64,000 nucleotides of DNA from Alphaproteobacteria bacterium (lineage in GTDB: Bacteria; Pseudomonadota; Alphaproteobacteria; Paracaedibacterales; CAITNM01). Shown piece by piece: positions 17,447-26,163 of this stretch (position 1 is the first letter of the stretch; every line of letters starts with the position of its first letter). Position numbers and translations under genes: made by a program. The notes below the pieces were generated by a model that had not been told where the DNA came from, made no database searches, and saw only the letters and a list, made by a program, of their open reading frames with translations. Where the stretch lies: NCBI GenBank assembly GCA_021298215.1, contig JAJTEE010000009.1, positions 1 to 64,000 on the forward strand. Reading direction: 5' to 3'.

Positions 17447-18109
17447 GTGCAGCAAGGATTGTTGCCTTTAGAATATACGCAAAGTTATTCATTATGTGAC
17501 TTTGTTGTTGCGGAATGCAATCAAATGGCTTTCGAGCTATTTCATTCTGTACTTCAAGGAAGCATCAAAGATAAATTTATTTGTGTTTATGGTGAATCAG
17601 GTTGTGGAAAAACTCATCTCTTGCAGGGATTAGCAAGAGACTATGGCTTTTCTTACCATACTGCTAATCAAATATTTACAGCAAACCTTTGGGAGTGGGT
17701 ATCGAACAGACAGGTTTTAATTCTTGATGATGCCCATAAGGTTGAAGACGATACCTGGTGGTTCCATCTTTACAATTTAGTGAAAGAACAAGATAAATAC
17801 TTACTTATTGGCTCAATTAAACCACCGACAATGTGGCCAGTTAAACTTGCTGATTGGCGTTCGCGTTTATCTACTTTTATAAGTGCGGAAATGCGTAATC
17901 CTGATGATGATACGTTAAAAAGGGTTCTTGAAAAAATTTGGAAAGACAAAGGTATCATCGTTGATAATGCGATTTTAGAGTATTTATCACGGCGAATTGA
18001 TCGTAATTTTCCTGCAATATGCCAATGGGCAAATAAAATTGATACACTATCAGCTCAACAGCGGCGCTCTATTACTATTAGTATGTTGCATCATCTTTTT
18101 GCAGCATGA
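17447..18109 (+). CDS. hdaA: DnaA-related regulator HdaA/Hda
   Basis: The 220-aa product is a DnaA-like AAA+ domain without the DnaA DNA-binding domain IV. Motifs: Walker A GESGCGKTHLLQG near residue 47, Walker B VLILDDAH near 91, sensor I around LIGS, and an arginine-finger region LADWRSRLSTF. Hda/HdaA proteins with the sliding clamp stimulate ATP hydrolysis by DnaA to limit re-initiation; the N-terminal QGLLPLEY may hold the clamp-binding segment. Start is GTG at 17447. It overlaps priA by 4 bases, linking two replication genes to the division run. Confidence 0.87.
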   Translation: MQQGLLPLEYTQSYSLCDFVVAECNQMAFELFHSVLQGSIKDKFICVYGESGCGKTHLLQGLARDYGFSYHTANQIFTANLWEWVSNRQVLILDDAHKVEDDTWWFHLYNLVKEQDKYLLIGSIKPPTMWPVKLADWRSRLSTFISAEMRNPDDDTLKRVLEKIWKDKGIIVDNAILEYLSRRIDRNFPAICQWANKIDTLSAQQRRSITISMLHHLFAA

Positions 18110-20055
18110 ATGTAGAAATAGTTGTTCCTTCTATCCTTAATAGTACGCTTACCTATATATGGCCTTTTAATGTCTTGCCGCAGGTTGGTCAGCTTGTAGA
18201 AGTCCCTTTAAAAAATAGCACGACAACTGGTATTATTTGGTCATTGGACCAGAAAGTTATAGATTTTAAACATCAACTTAAAACAGTTTCTAGTTCTTAT
18301 CCTCTGATTCTTCCAGTGAACTTCATTTGCTTTTTAAAAAAGTTCGCAGACTATACATTGACACCTCTTGGCGTACTTACTAAGCACGTTTTACCGAAAC
18401 AAATAATATGCAAAGAAACTTATTCCTTTAAAGCCTATCACTTTATGGTGGCTGAATTAACCTCAGAGCAATGCTTTGCAAAAAATGCTCTTCTCGATCA
18501 AATTGATACTTTTAATGTGAGTTTATTAGATGGAGTTACAGGAAGTGGTAAAACAGAGATATACCTGGAAGTGGCAGCAGAAGTCTATAAAAGCAAAAAA
18601 CAAGTTCTTATTCTACTGCCAGAGATTTCATTGACCGCCCAATTTTGTCAACGCCTTACGGAGCGATTTGGAGACAAGCCATTAGTTTGGCATTCTCAAA
18701 TTACTCCCAAACAAAGGAATTTTATTTGGCATCGAGTGCTTAGCGGTGAGCCTTGCATTATTCTGGGGGCTCGTTCGGCATTGTTTTTACCTTTTAGTCG
18801 GCTGGGATTGCTGATAATAGACGAAGAACATGATGCGTCTTATAAGCAAGAAGAAGTAATAATTTATAATGCCCGCGATATGGCTATTTTGCGTGCTAAA
18901 GAAGAAAATATACAAGCAATTCTAGTTTCTGCAACTCCAAGTCTTGAAACAATTCATAATGTGGCGCAGAAGAAATATAAACATATTCAGGTGACCAATC
19001 GGTTCTACAAAGCTTCTCTTCCAGAAGTTAAGATTTTGTCGATGCGTGCTTTAAAAAAAGAAGAGAGAACTTCTCAGTGGATTCATCCTTCTCTTTTCCA
19101 GGAAATACAAAATCGCCTTCTAAAAAAAGAGCAAAGTTTATTATTTCTAAATAGGCGAGGGTATGCGCCTTTAACTATTTGTAGTAATTGCGGCTTTAAA
19201 ATTATTTGTACTGCTTGCGATGTCGCATTGGTTCAGCATAAAAATCAACCACGGCTTCATTGTCATTACTGTGATTATACTCAGCCTATTCCTGAAGCAT
19301 GCCCGCAATGTTTGCAACCAGATCTTACTCCTTGTGGGCCTGGAGTGGAAAGGCTAAGCGAAGAGTTAGTTAGGTTATTACCTGAAACTAAAGTCTTGAG
19401 TGTAACAAGTGATTTGGTAAATACACCCAAACGTACTCAAGAGATGGTTGATAAAATACAGAATAATGAGATTGATGTCGTTGTTGCAACACAAATGTTG
19501 AGCAAAGGGTATCATTTTTCTAATATTACATTGGTGGGAGTAATTGATGCTGATATGGGTCTTAATGGACCTGATTTGAGGTGCGCTGAGAGAACATATC
19601 AGCAATTACATCAGGTGGCAGGTAGATGCGGAAGAGAACACAAGCCAGGAGTTGTTTATTTGCAAACCTATGAGCCTGAACATTTAGTTATTAAAGCTGT
19701 AGCTCATTGGGATCGAGAAAGTTTTATTGATTTTGAATTGGATGATCGTGAGCATCATTATATGCCACCATTTGGGCGATTAACTTCATTATTAATTAGT
19801 GGAGTCAACAATTTGGAGACGACAAAATTCTGTCGACAGCTTCTAAAAGCCGCTCCAATTCATGGCCAGGTAACTGTTATGGGGCCGGTTCCGGCACCTT
19901 TTTCAAAGTTAAAAAATCAATTTAGATGGAGATTTTTGCTAAAATATCCGAGGGATTTCTCTATTCAAGTTTTTATAAAATTTTGGCTAGAGCAGGTCAA
20001 AAAACCTTATAATATCAGGCTCATTATAGATATTGATCCGCAATCATTTCACTAA
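18106..20055 (+). CDS. priA: Primosomal replication restart helicase PriA
   Basis: The 649-aa helicase reloads the replisome at broken forks. Walker A GVTGSGKTEIYLE lies near residue 144, the DEAH-like box IIDEEHD near 244, then the zinc-binding set of paired cysteines (CSNCGFKIICTACD, CHYCDY, CPQC) near 360-405, and helicase motifs ATQMLSKGYHF and QVAGRCGR. It is shorter than the E. coli enzyme (about 730 aa), mainly at the N-terminus. It ends directly against xerC, which converges with no spacer. Confidence 0.95.
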   Translation: MNVEIVVPSILNSTLTYIWPFNVLPQVGQLVEVPLKNSTTTGIIWSLDQKVIDFKHQLKTVSSSYPLILPVNFICFLKKFADYTLTPLGVLTKHVLPKQIICKETYSFKAYHFMVAELTSEQCFAKNALLDQIDTFNVSLLDGVTGSGKTEIYLEVAAEVYKSKKQVLILLPEISLTAQFCQRLTERFGDKPLVWHSQITPKQRNFIWHRVLSGEPCIILGARSALFLPFSRLGLLIIDEEHDASYKQEEVIIYNARDMAILRAKEENIQAILVSATPSLETIHNVAQKKYKHIQVTNRFYKASLPEVKILSMRALKKEERTSQWIHPSLFQEIQNRLLKKEQSLLFLNRRGYAPLTICSNCGFKIICTACDVALVQHKNQPRLHCHYCDYTQPIPEACPQCLQPDLTPCGPGVERLSEELVRLLPETKVLSVTSDLVNTPKRTQEMVDKIQNNEIDVVVATQMLSKGYHFSNITLVGVIDADMGLNGPDLRCAERTYQQLHQVAGRCGREHKPGVVYLQTYEPEHLVIKAVAHWDRESFIDFELDDREHHYMPPFGRLTSLLISGVNNLETTKFCRQLLKAAPIHGQVTVMGPVPAPFSKLKNQFRWRFLLKYPRDFSIQVFIKFWLEQVKKPYNIRLIIDIDPQSFH

Positions 20056-20964
20056 TTATTTTTTTGCTCTAGGGTGGGCTGATTTATATGTATTCATCAT
20101 GCTCATCTCGTCTATTTGTGTATAAATTTGAGTTGAAGAAAGTGACGAATGACCCAATAGTTCTTGTATTCCTCTTAAGTCATGAGAAGACTGCATTAAA
20201 TGAGTGGCGCAACTATGTCGTAAAGCATGAGGGGTTAAGGATTCAGGCATTCCTGTAGATCTTCTAAAATCTCGTAATATTTTTTGTACAACAGCTGCCT
20301 GAAGGCGCTTTCCCTTTTCGCCAAAAAAGATAGGTGATTCTGGGTGAGATAAGAATGGCTGCTCTTTTAAATATAATAATATTTTTTCTTTAGTTGAAGA
20401 ATCTATAGGCACTTGACGAACCTTGGATCTTTTTCCTATTACCGTTATGAATTGAGTGTTAGATAGTGATTTCTGATTGAGGCTTAACGCTTCACTGATA
20501 CGTATTCCAGTAAAATACAGAAGTTGAATCAATGCTTGATTTCGTAGCCCGACCCAGGGGGAGTGACTCATATTATGAATTGTATCGGTTATCAGAAGTG
20601 CTTGATCAATACTAATGGGTCGAGGTAAAGTCTTTTGAAGTTTAGGTGAACGCACATGAAAAAAAGCGTGATCATTTAAAATATTTTGCTCTAGAAGAAA
20701 TTCAGAGAAATTTTTTAATCCAGCCAAACCTCTTGCTGAAGATCTTGTATTTATACCCTTTTTGCGTCGAAAAAGTAACCAAGCACGAATGTCTTGAGAT
20801 TTAAGAGATTTAAAATTTTCAAGATTGAGTTGTTGATTATTGTAATCTTCAAAAAAATTTTTAAAATCAAATAAATCTTGGGTATAGGCCTTAATGGTAT
20901 GAGGGGAGTGATTAAGAGTATTTAATTTTTGCTGCCATTGATGAATAAGTGCTTCTAAATTCAT
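20056..20964 (-). CDS. xerC: Tyrosine recombinase XerC-like
   Basis: The 302-aa site-specific recombinase has an N-terminal SAM-like DNA-binding domain (about 1-90) and a catalytic domain with the conserved Arg in TGIRISEAL, HALRHSCATHL (His-x-x-Arg), LGHSSLSSTQIYTQI (His and the nucleophilic Tyr). XerC with XerD resolves chromosome dimers at dif during division. XerC and XerD are similar, and no second copy is present for comparison, so the letter is a best guess from length and from proximity to priA, a common alphaproteobacterial neighbour. It converges on priA and diverges from the GspE-like gene. Confidence 0.85.
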   Translation of the reverse strand: MNLEALIHQWQQKLNTLNHSPHTIKAYTQDLFDFKNFFEDYNNQQLNLENFKSLKSQDIRAWLLFRRKKGINTRSSARGLAGLKNFSEFLLEQNILNDHAFFHVRSPKLQKTLPRPISIDQALLITDTIHNMSHSPWVGLRNQALIQLLYFTGIRISEALSLNQKSLSNTQFITVIGKRSKVRQVPIDSSTKEKILLYLKEQPFLSHPESPIFFGEKGKRLQAAVVQKILRDFRRSTGMPESLTPHALRHSCATHLMQSSHDLRGIQELLGHSSLSSTQIYTQIDEMSMMNTYKSAHPRAKK

Positions 20965-21020
20965 TAATTTTTAAAACCTTTTTTTTACGATAAATCTAGC
21001 ACGATTAATTTAATCTATCA

Positions 21021-22448
21021 TTGTCAGAACGTTTTGAAGAGATATTACTTGCAAAAGGAATTGTGACTCCTGATCAACTTCATATTGCTTTAATTGAGCA
21101 AGAAAAGCAAAAAGATCAATTAGGAGATATACTTATAGATTTGAAGTTTGTTGCTCCATCAGTAGTTGGGAACTTGATGAGCCAGGTTTCAGGATATGAT
21201 TATATTGATTTGCTTACATTTCCAATAGAGAATGAATTGATTGCTCAGTTTGGCAAAGAGTTTTGCGAAAGATATCAAGTGATACCTTTTTCTTTAAATG
21301 AATCTTTGCATGTAGCAATGTTGGATCCTGAAAATGTTATGATTCAAGATCTTGTAAAAAAAAGGTCTCGAGAGCTTTTAAAAAATAATGCGGCTTGGAC
21401 TTTTCATTATACAAATAAGATTTCCTTAATGCAGGCGTTAAAGCAAACATATCAAACATCTAAAAATGTTGCTGATGCTACATTTGAGAAGTTTTTTGTA
21501 AATATACTTAATGAAGCTTTTTCTAGAAATGCTTCTGATATCCATTTTGTGCCTCTTGAAAAAATGGTGTTGGTGAAATTTCGCATATATGGAGAGCTGG
21601 AAATTTACCAACACATTGAGAAAGTTATTTTTGATAAAATTCTTGTACGCTTTAAAATTTTATCTCACCTGGATATTACTGAACGTCGCAGGCCTCAATC
21701 TGGTGGGTGTATTTTAACAATTCATGACACTCAAGTTGATTGCCGAGTTTCTTTTCATCCCTGCTTGTGGGGGGAAAGTTTAGTGGTTAGGCTTTTATCA
21801 ACAAACAGAGATGTGCTGATTTTAGATAATTTAGGGTTTTCTAAAAAGCAGGCGCAAGTTTTACGTAATCTTGTTAAAAATCCTTCAGGCTTATTTCTAA
21901 TCTGTGGACCAACCGGATCTGGAAAAACAACAACATTACATGCTCTCATCCAGTTATGTGATCATGTTAAGAAGAATATTATGACCTTAGAGCAGCCAAT
22001 TGAGTATAGGGTCGATGGTATAAGGCAGACGGAAATAAAAGAGGGTGGAGTTTTAGATTTTGCGGAGGGGGTCCGATCTATGTTGAGACATGATCCAGAT
22101 ATTTTATTAATCGGGGAGATAAGGGATGAGAATACGGCTAAGATAGCATTGCGAGCTTCTATGACTGGACATCTGGTACTGGCGACGCTGCATGCAAGCT
22201 GTCCATTTACAGTACCTGCTCGTTTGATTGATTTAGGTATTTCTCCTAGCTTACTGAGCGGTCAAATTCTAGCTGTCTTAAACCAAGAGTTAATATCTTT
22301 TGAAAATAAAAGAAAGGCCATAGGGCAGGTAGTCATTTTTACAGATGAAATGCATAATATTGTTAGTCAGGGTGGTGATAGAGTAAAACTCCGTGATTTG
22401 CATATGCGCTCAACAGGGAAAAGCACTAAAGTGCTTAGCTCAGAGTAA
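21021..22448 (+). CDS. GspE/PilB-family secretion ATPase, solitary
   Basis: The 475-aa product has an MshEN-type N-terminal domain (about residues 1-130) and a GspE/PilB hexameric ATPase domain: Walker A CGPTGSGKTTTLHAL near 295, Asp box around MTLEQPIEYRVDGI, Walker B DPDILLIGEIRD near 355, and His box TGHLVLATLHA. Such ATPases drive type II secretion or type IV pilus assembly. The CxxC...CxxC zinc module normally found after the His box is missing, and no gspD/F/G, pilC or pilin genes are in the window. Start is TTG at 21021 with no strong ribosome site. Its 3' end overlaps map on the other strand by 14 bases. Confidence 0.82.
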   Translation: MSERFEEILLAKGIVTPDQLHIALIEQEKQKDQLGDILIDLKFVAPSVVGNLMSQVSGYDYIDLLTFPIENELIAQFGKEFCERYQVIPFSLNESLHVAMLDPENVMIQDLVKKRSRELLKNNAAWTFHYTNKISLMQALKQTYQTSKNVADATFEKFFVNILNEAFSRNASDIHFVPLEKMVLVKFRIYGELEIYQHIEKVIFDKILVRFKILSHLDITERRRPQSGGCILTIHDTQVDCRVSFHPCLWGESLVVRLLSTNRDVLILDNLGFSKKQAQVLRNLVKNPSGLFLICGPTGSGKTTTLHALIQLCDHVKKNIMTLEQPIEYRVDGIRQTEIKEGGVLDFAEGVRSMLRHDPDILLIGEIRDENTAKIALRASMTGHLVLATLHASCPFTVPARLIDLGISPSLLSGQILAVLNQELISFENKRKAIGQVVIFTDEMHNIVSQGGDRVKLRDLHMRSTGKSTKVLSSE

Positions 22449-23250
22449 AAATCTCATACCCAGTAGAAGTTACGCCTACAGTATGTTCCCATTGTGCTGA
22501 TAAAGACATATCACGCGTTACGGCGGTCCATCCATCATCCAGGATTTTAATGGCGAATTTTCCCGCGTTAATCATTGGTTCAATGGTAAAAAACATTCCT
22601 TGTTTGAGTTCTAGTCCATGGCCAGCTTTTCCATAATGTACAACGCTCGGATTGCTATGGAAAACTCTTCCTATACCATGACCGCAAAAATCACGTACGA
22701 CAGAAAAGCCATTTGATTCGGCGTGTTTTTGAATAACATGACCAATATCTCCAAGTGTTGCGCCGGGTTTTACTGTTTCGATTCCACGCATCATAGCTTC
22801 ATATGTTACATCTACCAATTTACGTCCGCGGACTCCTACTTTACCAATGCAGAACATACGGCTTGTATCACCATGCCAACCGTCTAAGAGGACAGTTACA
22901 TCTATATTGATGATATCTCCATCCCTAAGTTTCTTTTGTCCTGGTATACCATGGCAAACTACGTGATTAATTGATGTGCATATAGATTTAGGATATCCTC
23001 TATAGCCTAGAGGAGCAGGTTTTGCATTGTGCTGAATGATATAATCATGACAAAGTTTATCAAGCTCTTCTGTTGATATGCCTTCTTTAACAAAAGGGGC
23101 GATATAATCAAGTGTCTGAGATGCAAGTTTCCCAGCTTTACGCATAGCTTGGAAATCAGCTTCACTATGAATAACAATATGCTCGTCTTCATGTTCATCA
23201 TGATCATGCTGGCAGTGTTCGCTGTGCACGTGGTGATATTGATTAATCAT
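22435..23250 (-). CDS. map: Methionine aminopeptidase type I with a His-rich N-terminus
   Basis: The 271-aa enzyme removes initiator Met from nascent proteins. The metal ligands are visible: Asp in DVTVLLDGWHGDTSR (two), His in GHGIGRVFH, Glu in FTIEPM and Glu in QWEHTV. About 25 residues of His/Glu/Asp-rich extension (HHVHSEHCQHDHDEHEDEH) precede the catalytic domain, an unusual feature that may hold metal. The ATG at 23250 is chosen because AGGGG lies at good spacing; a TTG at 23265 is in frame. Confidence 0.94.
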   Translation of the reverse strand: MINQYHHVHSEHCQHDHDEHEDEHIVIHSEADFQAMRKAGKLASQTLDYIAPFVKEGISTEELDKLCHDYIIQHNAKPAPLGYRGYPKSICTSINHVVCHGIPGQKKLRDGDIINIDVTVLLDGWHGDTSRMFCIGKVGVRGRKLVDVTYEAMMRGIETVKPGATLGDIGHVIQKHAESNGFSVVRDFCGHGIGRVFHSNPSVVHYGKAGHGLELKQGMFFTIEPMINAGKFAIKILDDGWTAVTRDMSLSAQWEHTVGVTSTGYEIFTLS

Positions 23251-23261
23251 AAATACCCCTG

Positions 23262-23290
23262 TCAAAAAAATAGGGGCTTTCGCCCCCTAA
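23262..23290 (-). terminator. Intrinsic terminator after rpsD
   Basis: On the minus strand the sequence forms a GC-rich hairpin (TAGGGGGC, loop gaaa, GCCCCTA, one bulged base) followed by seven T residues. It sits about 20 bases past the rpsD stop and just before map on the same strand. Confidence 0.78.
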
Positions 23291-23309
23291 TTATTACACA
23301 AAGAAAAAA

Positions 23310-23924
23310 CTAACGAGAGTAGAATTCGATTACAAGATGTGGCTCCATTTGCACAGGATATGGAACATCTGCAAGCTTTGGTCCTCTAACGAATTTTCCT
23401 TTTAATACCTTTTGATCAACTTCCATATAGTCAGGAATATCACGTTCTGCTAGTGCAGCAGCAGCCAGAACATTTACATTTTCTTTCATGCTGCTCATAA
23501 CTGAAATCTCATCGCCATCTTTTACAAGATAAGAAGGAATATTAACGCGTTGACCGTTAACAGCTATATGACCATGATTTACTATTTGTCTCGCTGCAAA
23601 AACTGTTGAAACAAACTTCATGCGGTAAACAACAGCATCCAAACGACGTTCTAACAGTTCAATTAGATTTTCAGAAGTATCTCCACGGCGACGAATAGCT
23701 TCTTGGTAGAAACGTCGGAACTGACGTTCGCTAATATTTCCGTAATATCCTTTTAGTTTTTGCTTCGCTCTAAGCTGCACTCCATAATCAGAAGGCTTGC
23801 TGCGTTGTTGGCCGTGTTGACCAGGTCCATAATTACGCGCATTAAATGGGCTTTTTGCTCTTCCCCATAAATTAACGCCCAATCTACGATCAATTTTATG
23901 TTTGGCGGAAACTCGCTTAGTCAT
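23310..23924 (-). CDS. rpsD: 30S ribosomal protein S4
   Basis: The 204-aa primary 16S-binding protein shows the expected order: basic N-terminus [27 protein letters not shown], then the S4 RNA-binding domain starting [12 protein letters not shown] with [24 protein letters not shown] in two blocks, and the C-terminal end HLVIEFYSR. Full length. It is a single-gene unit with its own promoter candidate and terminator, as is usual in this class. Confidence 0.97.
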   Translation of the reverse strand: MTKRVSAKHKIDRRLGVNLWGRAKSPFNARNYGPGQHGQQRSKPSDYGVQLRAKQKLKGYYGNISERQFRRFYQEAIRRRGDTSENLIELLERRLDAVVYRMKFVSTVFAARQIVNHGHIAVNGQRVNIPSYLVKDGDEISVMSSMKENVNVLAAAALAERDIPDYMEVDQKVLKGKFVRGPKLADVPYPVQMEPHLVIEFYSR

Positions 23925-23968
23925 CTAGGTTCCAAATCCTTGTAAGTAACAATTATCAAAAGTATTCA

Positions 23969-23998
23969 TTTTTAGCCTGAAATAAAGAAGTTTGTCAA
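23969..23998 (-). promoter_or_regulatory. Candidate promoter for rpsD
   Basis: Minus-strand TTGACA (23993-23998) is followed after 18 bases by TAAAAA (23969-23974), about 45 bases before the rpsD start. The -35 is perfect, the -10 weak. Confidence 0.45.
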
Positions 23999-24006
23999 TA
24001 AAAACC

Positions 24007-24327
24007 TCAGAACGGGAGTTTTAATCCTGGGATATTTAATCCTCCGGTTATGCTTGACATTTCCTTATTTATGCTCTCTTCAGCTTTATTTTTCGCGTCA
24101 TTAAATGAGGCAATAATTAGGTCTTCTAGCATTTCAACATCATCTGTATTAACGATAGAAGGATCAATTTTTAAGCGCAATAATTGTCCTTTTCCATTAA
24201 CGGTAGCAACGACCATTCCACCGCCTGCACTGCCTTCTTGAGTAATTGATTCGCTCTTTTCTTGAATTTCCTGCATTTTCTGTTGCATTTGTTGTGCTTG
24301 CTTGAAAATCTGATTCATATTTTTCAT
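24007..24327 (-). CDS. ybaB: YbaB/EbfC family nucleoid-associated protein
   Basis: The 106-aa DNA-binding protein has the family layout: a Gln/Met-rich helix (QAQQMQQKMQEIQEK), then GSAGGGMVVATVNGKGQLLRLKIDP and a C-terminal helix ending GLNIPGLKLPF. It lies 8 bases after dnaX, the usual arrangement. recR, which normally follows, is absent; the next gene is rpsD. Confidence 0.92.
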   Translation of the reverse strand: MKNMNQIFKQAQQMQQKMQEIQEKSESITQEGSAGGGMVVATVNGKGQLLRLKIDPSIVNTDDVEMLEDLIIASFNDAKNKAEESINKEMSSITGGLNIPGLKLPF

Positions 24328-24335
24328 AAATTCTC

Positions 24336-25868
24336 CTAATTTATAGTCATCTTTGCATCTGGGAAAATCTGTAATATCTCTTGAATTAGTGGATGTTCCA
24401 GTGCTTGTTGTCGGAAAGTTTCTCTCTCAATTGCTCGTGCTTGAACTATTGTTGGGGTGCTATTGTCTTGCACAACTTCAATTTTCCACGATTGCTTGGT
24501 AATACGTTCACATGCTGTTTTTAAAAGGGTTGCGAAATTTTTAGGAGCTCGCACACCAAGACTACACGTTAAGCTGCCGGGGCTATATGAAACTAAATGA
24601 ACATCATGCAATATATGTCCATGGAGTAGGCCTTCCTTAGCCTGCAAAAGTAATTCGGCCATTGCTTCAAATGTTTGAGGTAGAGCAGCCATGGTGTTGC
24701 TTGGAGATGTATTTTGCGGGTTTTTATTATCAATTGTTGTTGGGGGTGTTTTTAAAATATCTTTCACAAAAATTAAACGCATTAGCGCGATGTCTAATGT
24801 TTGGCATGGTTGGGAGCTATTCTTAATTTCTTCATAAGATTTTTGCATCAAATCCCAACACTGTAGTAGGACGCTGATGGGCAATAAAGCAGCTAAATGT
24901 TTGCCTTTTTCTCTGTCAATTTCTGGCCAAGCAACATCATTTATTATGGATGGAACACTTTTTAGACAAATAATCCAATACAAAATATTTATAAGATCTT
25001 GAGCAATCAACAATGGATCGCCGCTGTTTTCATAAAGCATATGTAAATTTTTGAGGGACTCCTCAAGCTTTCCCTGAAAAAGTAGATCAAGAATATCAAA
25101 TAATTTATCTCGGTTACTAAGACCTAACATAGACTGCACAATTTCTGTTGAAATAGAGTTGTCTCCGCTCAACATGATTGCTTGATCTAATAAGCTTAAA
25201 GCATCTCTCATGGATCCATCAGCAGCTCTTGCGATAGTTACTAGTGCATCTTGTTCTGCTGTTATATTTTCGTTTTTCAAAATATTTTGTAAATGGTTGG
25301 CGATAGTCGAGGACTGCATTGTTGCCAAATCAAATCGCATGCACCTGGAAATTATTGTGTCGGGGATTTTTTTAATTTCTGTCGTTGCTAGAACAAACTT
25401 CACATGGAGTGGTGGCTCTTCCAGAGTTTTTAAAAGAGCATTAAATGCTGATTTTGACAACATATGTACTTCGTCAATGATAAAAATTTTATAGCGTCCT
25501 TGAACAGCTTTATATTGCGATGATTCTGTTAATTCCCGCATATCATCTACGCCGGTATGACTTGCTGCATCTATTTCAATCACGTCCATATGACGATCTG
25601 CGAGAATTCCTTGGCAAGATAAGCAAGTATCACAAGGAATAATTTGTGGCTGGGTAAGATCTCCATTTGCACCAAGACAATTTAAGCTTTTTGCAATAAT
25701 ACGAGCGGTTGTTGTTTTTCCAACTCCTCGAATTCCATGCAGCAAAATAGCGTGAGGTATGGTATTCTGGGTGAAGGAATTTTTTAGGCTTTGTACTAAA
25801 TTGTCTTGCCCTATTAACTGATCAAGGTTTTGAGGGCGGTATTTACGAGCTAAAACACGATATGACAT
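24336..25868 (-). CDS. dnaX: DNA polymerase III subunit gamma/tau
   Basis: The 510-aa clamp-loader ATPase begins YRVLARKYRPQNLDQLIGQ and has Walker A GIRGVGKTTTARI near residue 47, zinc cysteines CDTCLSCQ near 80, Walker B FIIDEVHMLS near 125, sensor I TTEIKKIP and SRCMRFDL. The domain III/IV region follows and a tau-like C-terminus is short compared with E. coli (643 aa). It lies 16 bases downstream of the SRP RNA and upstream of ybaB. Confidence 0.95.
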   Translation of the reverse strand: MSYRVLARKYRPQNLDQLIGQDNLVQSLKNSFTQNTIPHAILLHGIRGVGKTTTARIIAKSLNCLGANGDLTQPQIIPCDTCLSCQGILADRHMDVIEIDAASHTGVDDMRELTESSQYKAVQGRYKIFIIDEVHMLSKSAFNALLKTLEEPPLHVKFVLATTEIKKIPDTIISRCMRFDLATMQSSTIANHLQNILKNENITAEQDALVTIARAADGSMRDALSLLDQAIMLSGDNSISTEIVQSMLGLSNRDKLFDILDLLFQGKLEESLKNLHMLYENSGDPLLIAQDLINILYWIICLKSVPSIINDVAWPEIDREKGKHLAALLPISVLLQCWDLMQKSYEEIKNSSQPCQTLDIALMRLIFVKDILKTPPTTIDNKNPQNTSPSNTMAALPQTFEAMAELLLQAKEGLLHGHILHDVHLVSYSPGSLTCSLGVRAPKNFATLLKTACERITKQSWKIEVVQDNSTPTIVQARAIERETFRQQALEHPLIQEILQIFPDAKMTIN

Positions 25869-25884
25869 AATTTTCCTTAAAATT

Positions 25885-25973
25885 GAAGGCTGCGCTGACC
25901 CAAACTCTGATCGTTACGGCTGCTTTCTTCCGAACCTGACCGAGTTAGCGAAGAATTTGTCCAGGCAACCTTC
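25885..25973 (-). ncRNA. ffs: Signal recognition particle RNA, small bacterial type
   Basis: On the minus strand the core GGTCAGGTTCGGAAGAAAGC matches the conserved domain IV of 4.5S RNA (the asymmetric and symmetric loops with the GGAA tetraloop that bind Ffh). The ends gaaggttgcc and ggcagc-type segments pair across the molecule, with gaagg at the 5' end and ccttc at the 3' end closing the hairpin. The position just upstream of dnaX is typical of alphaproteobacteria. End points are set by the closing stem and may be off by a few bases. Confidence 0.9.
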
Positions 25974-26163
25974 ACATGAAAAATATCATGGTTTTTTAAA
26001 AATTGGAATGAAATTAATATGAAATACTCAGGCTCAAATATTTTTTGGTGTTCATGCTAATTAGTATTGCCATAGCCTGCTCATTTATATCATTCTCTCA
26101 TTCATTATAAGTCACCAAAATAAGAAAAAAGGTCTTTTTCGCATCCAAATTTTACTCGCTACC

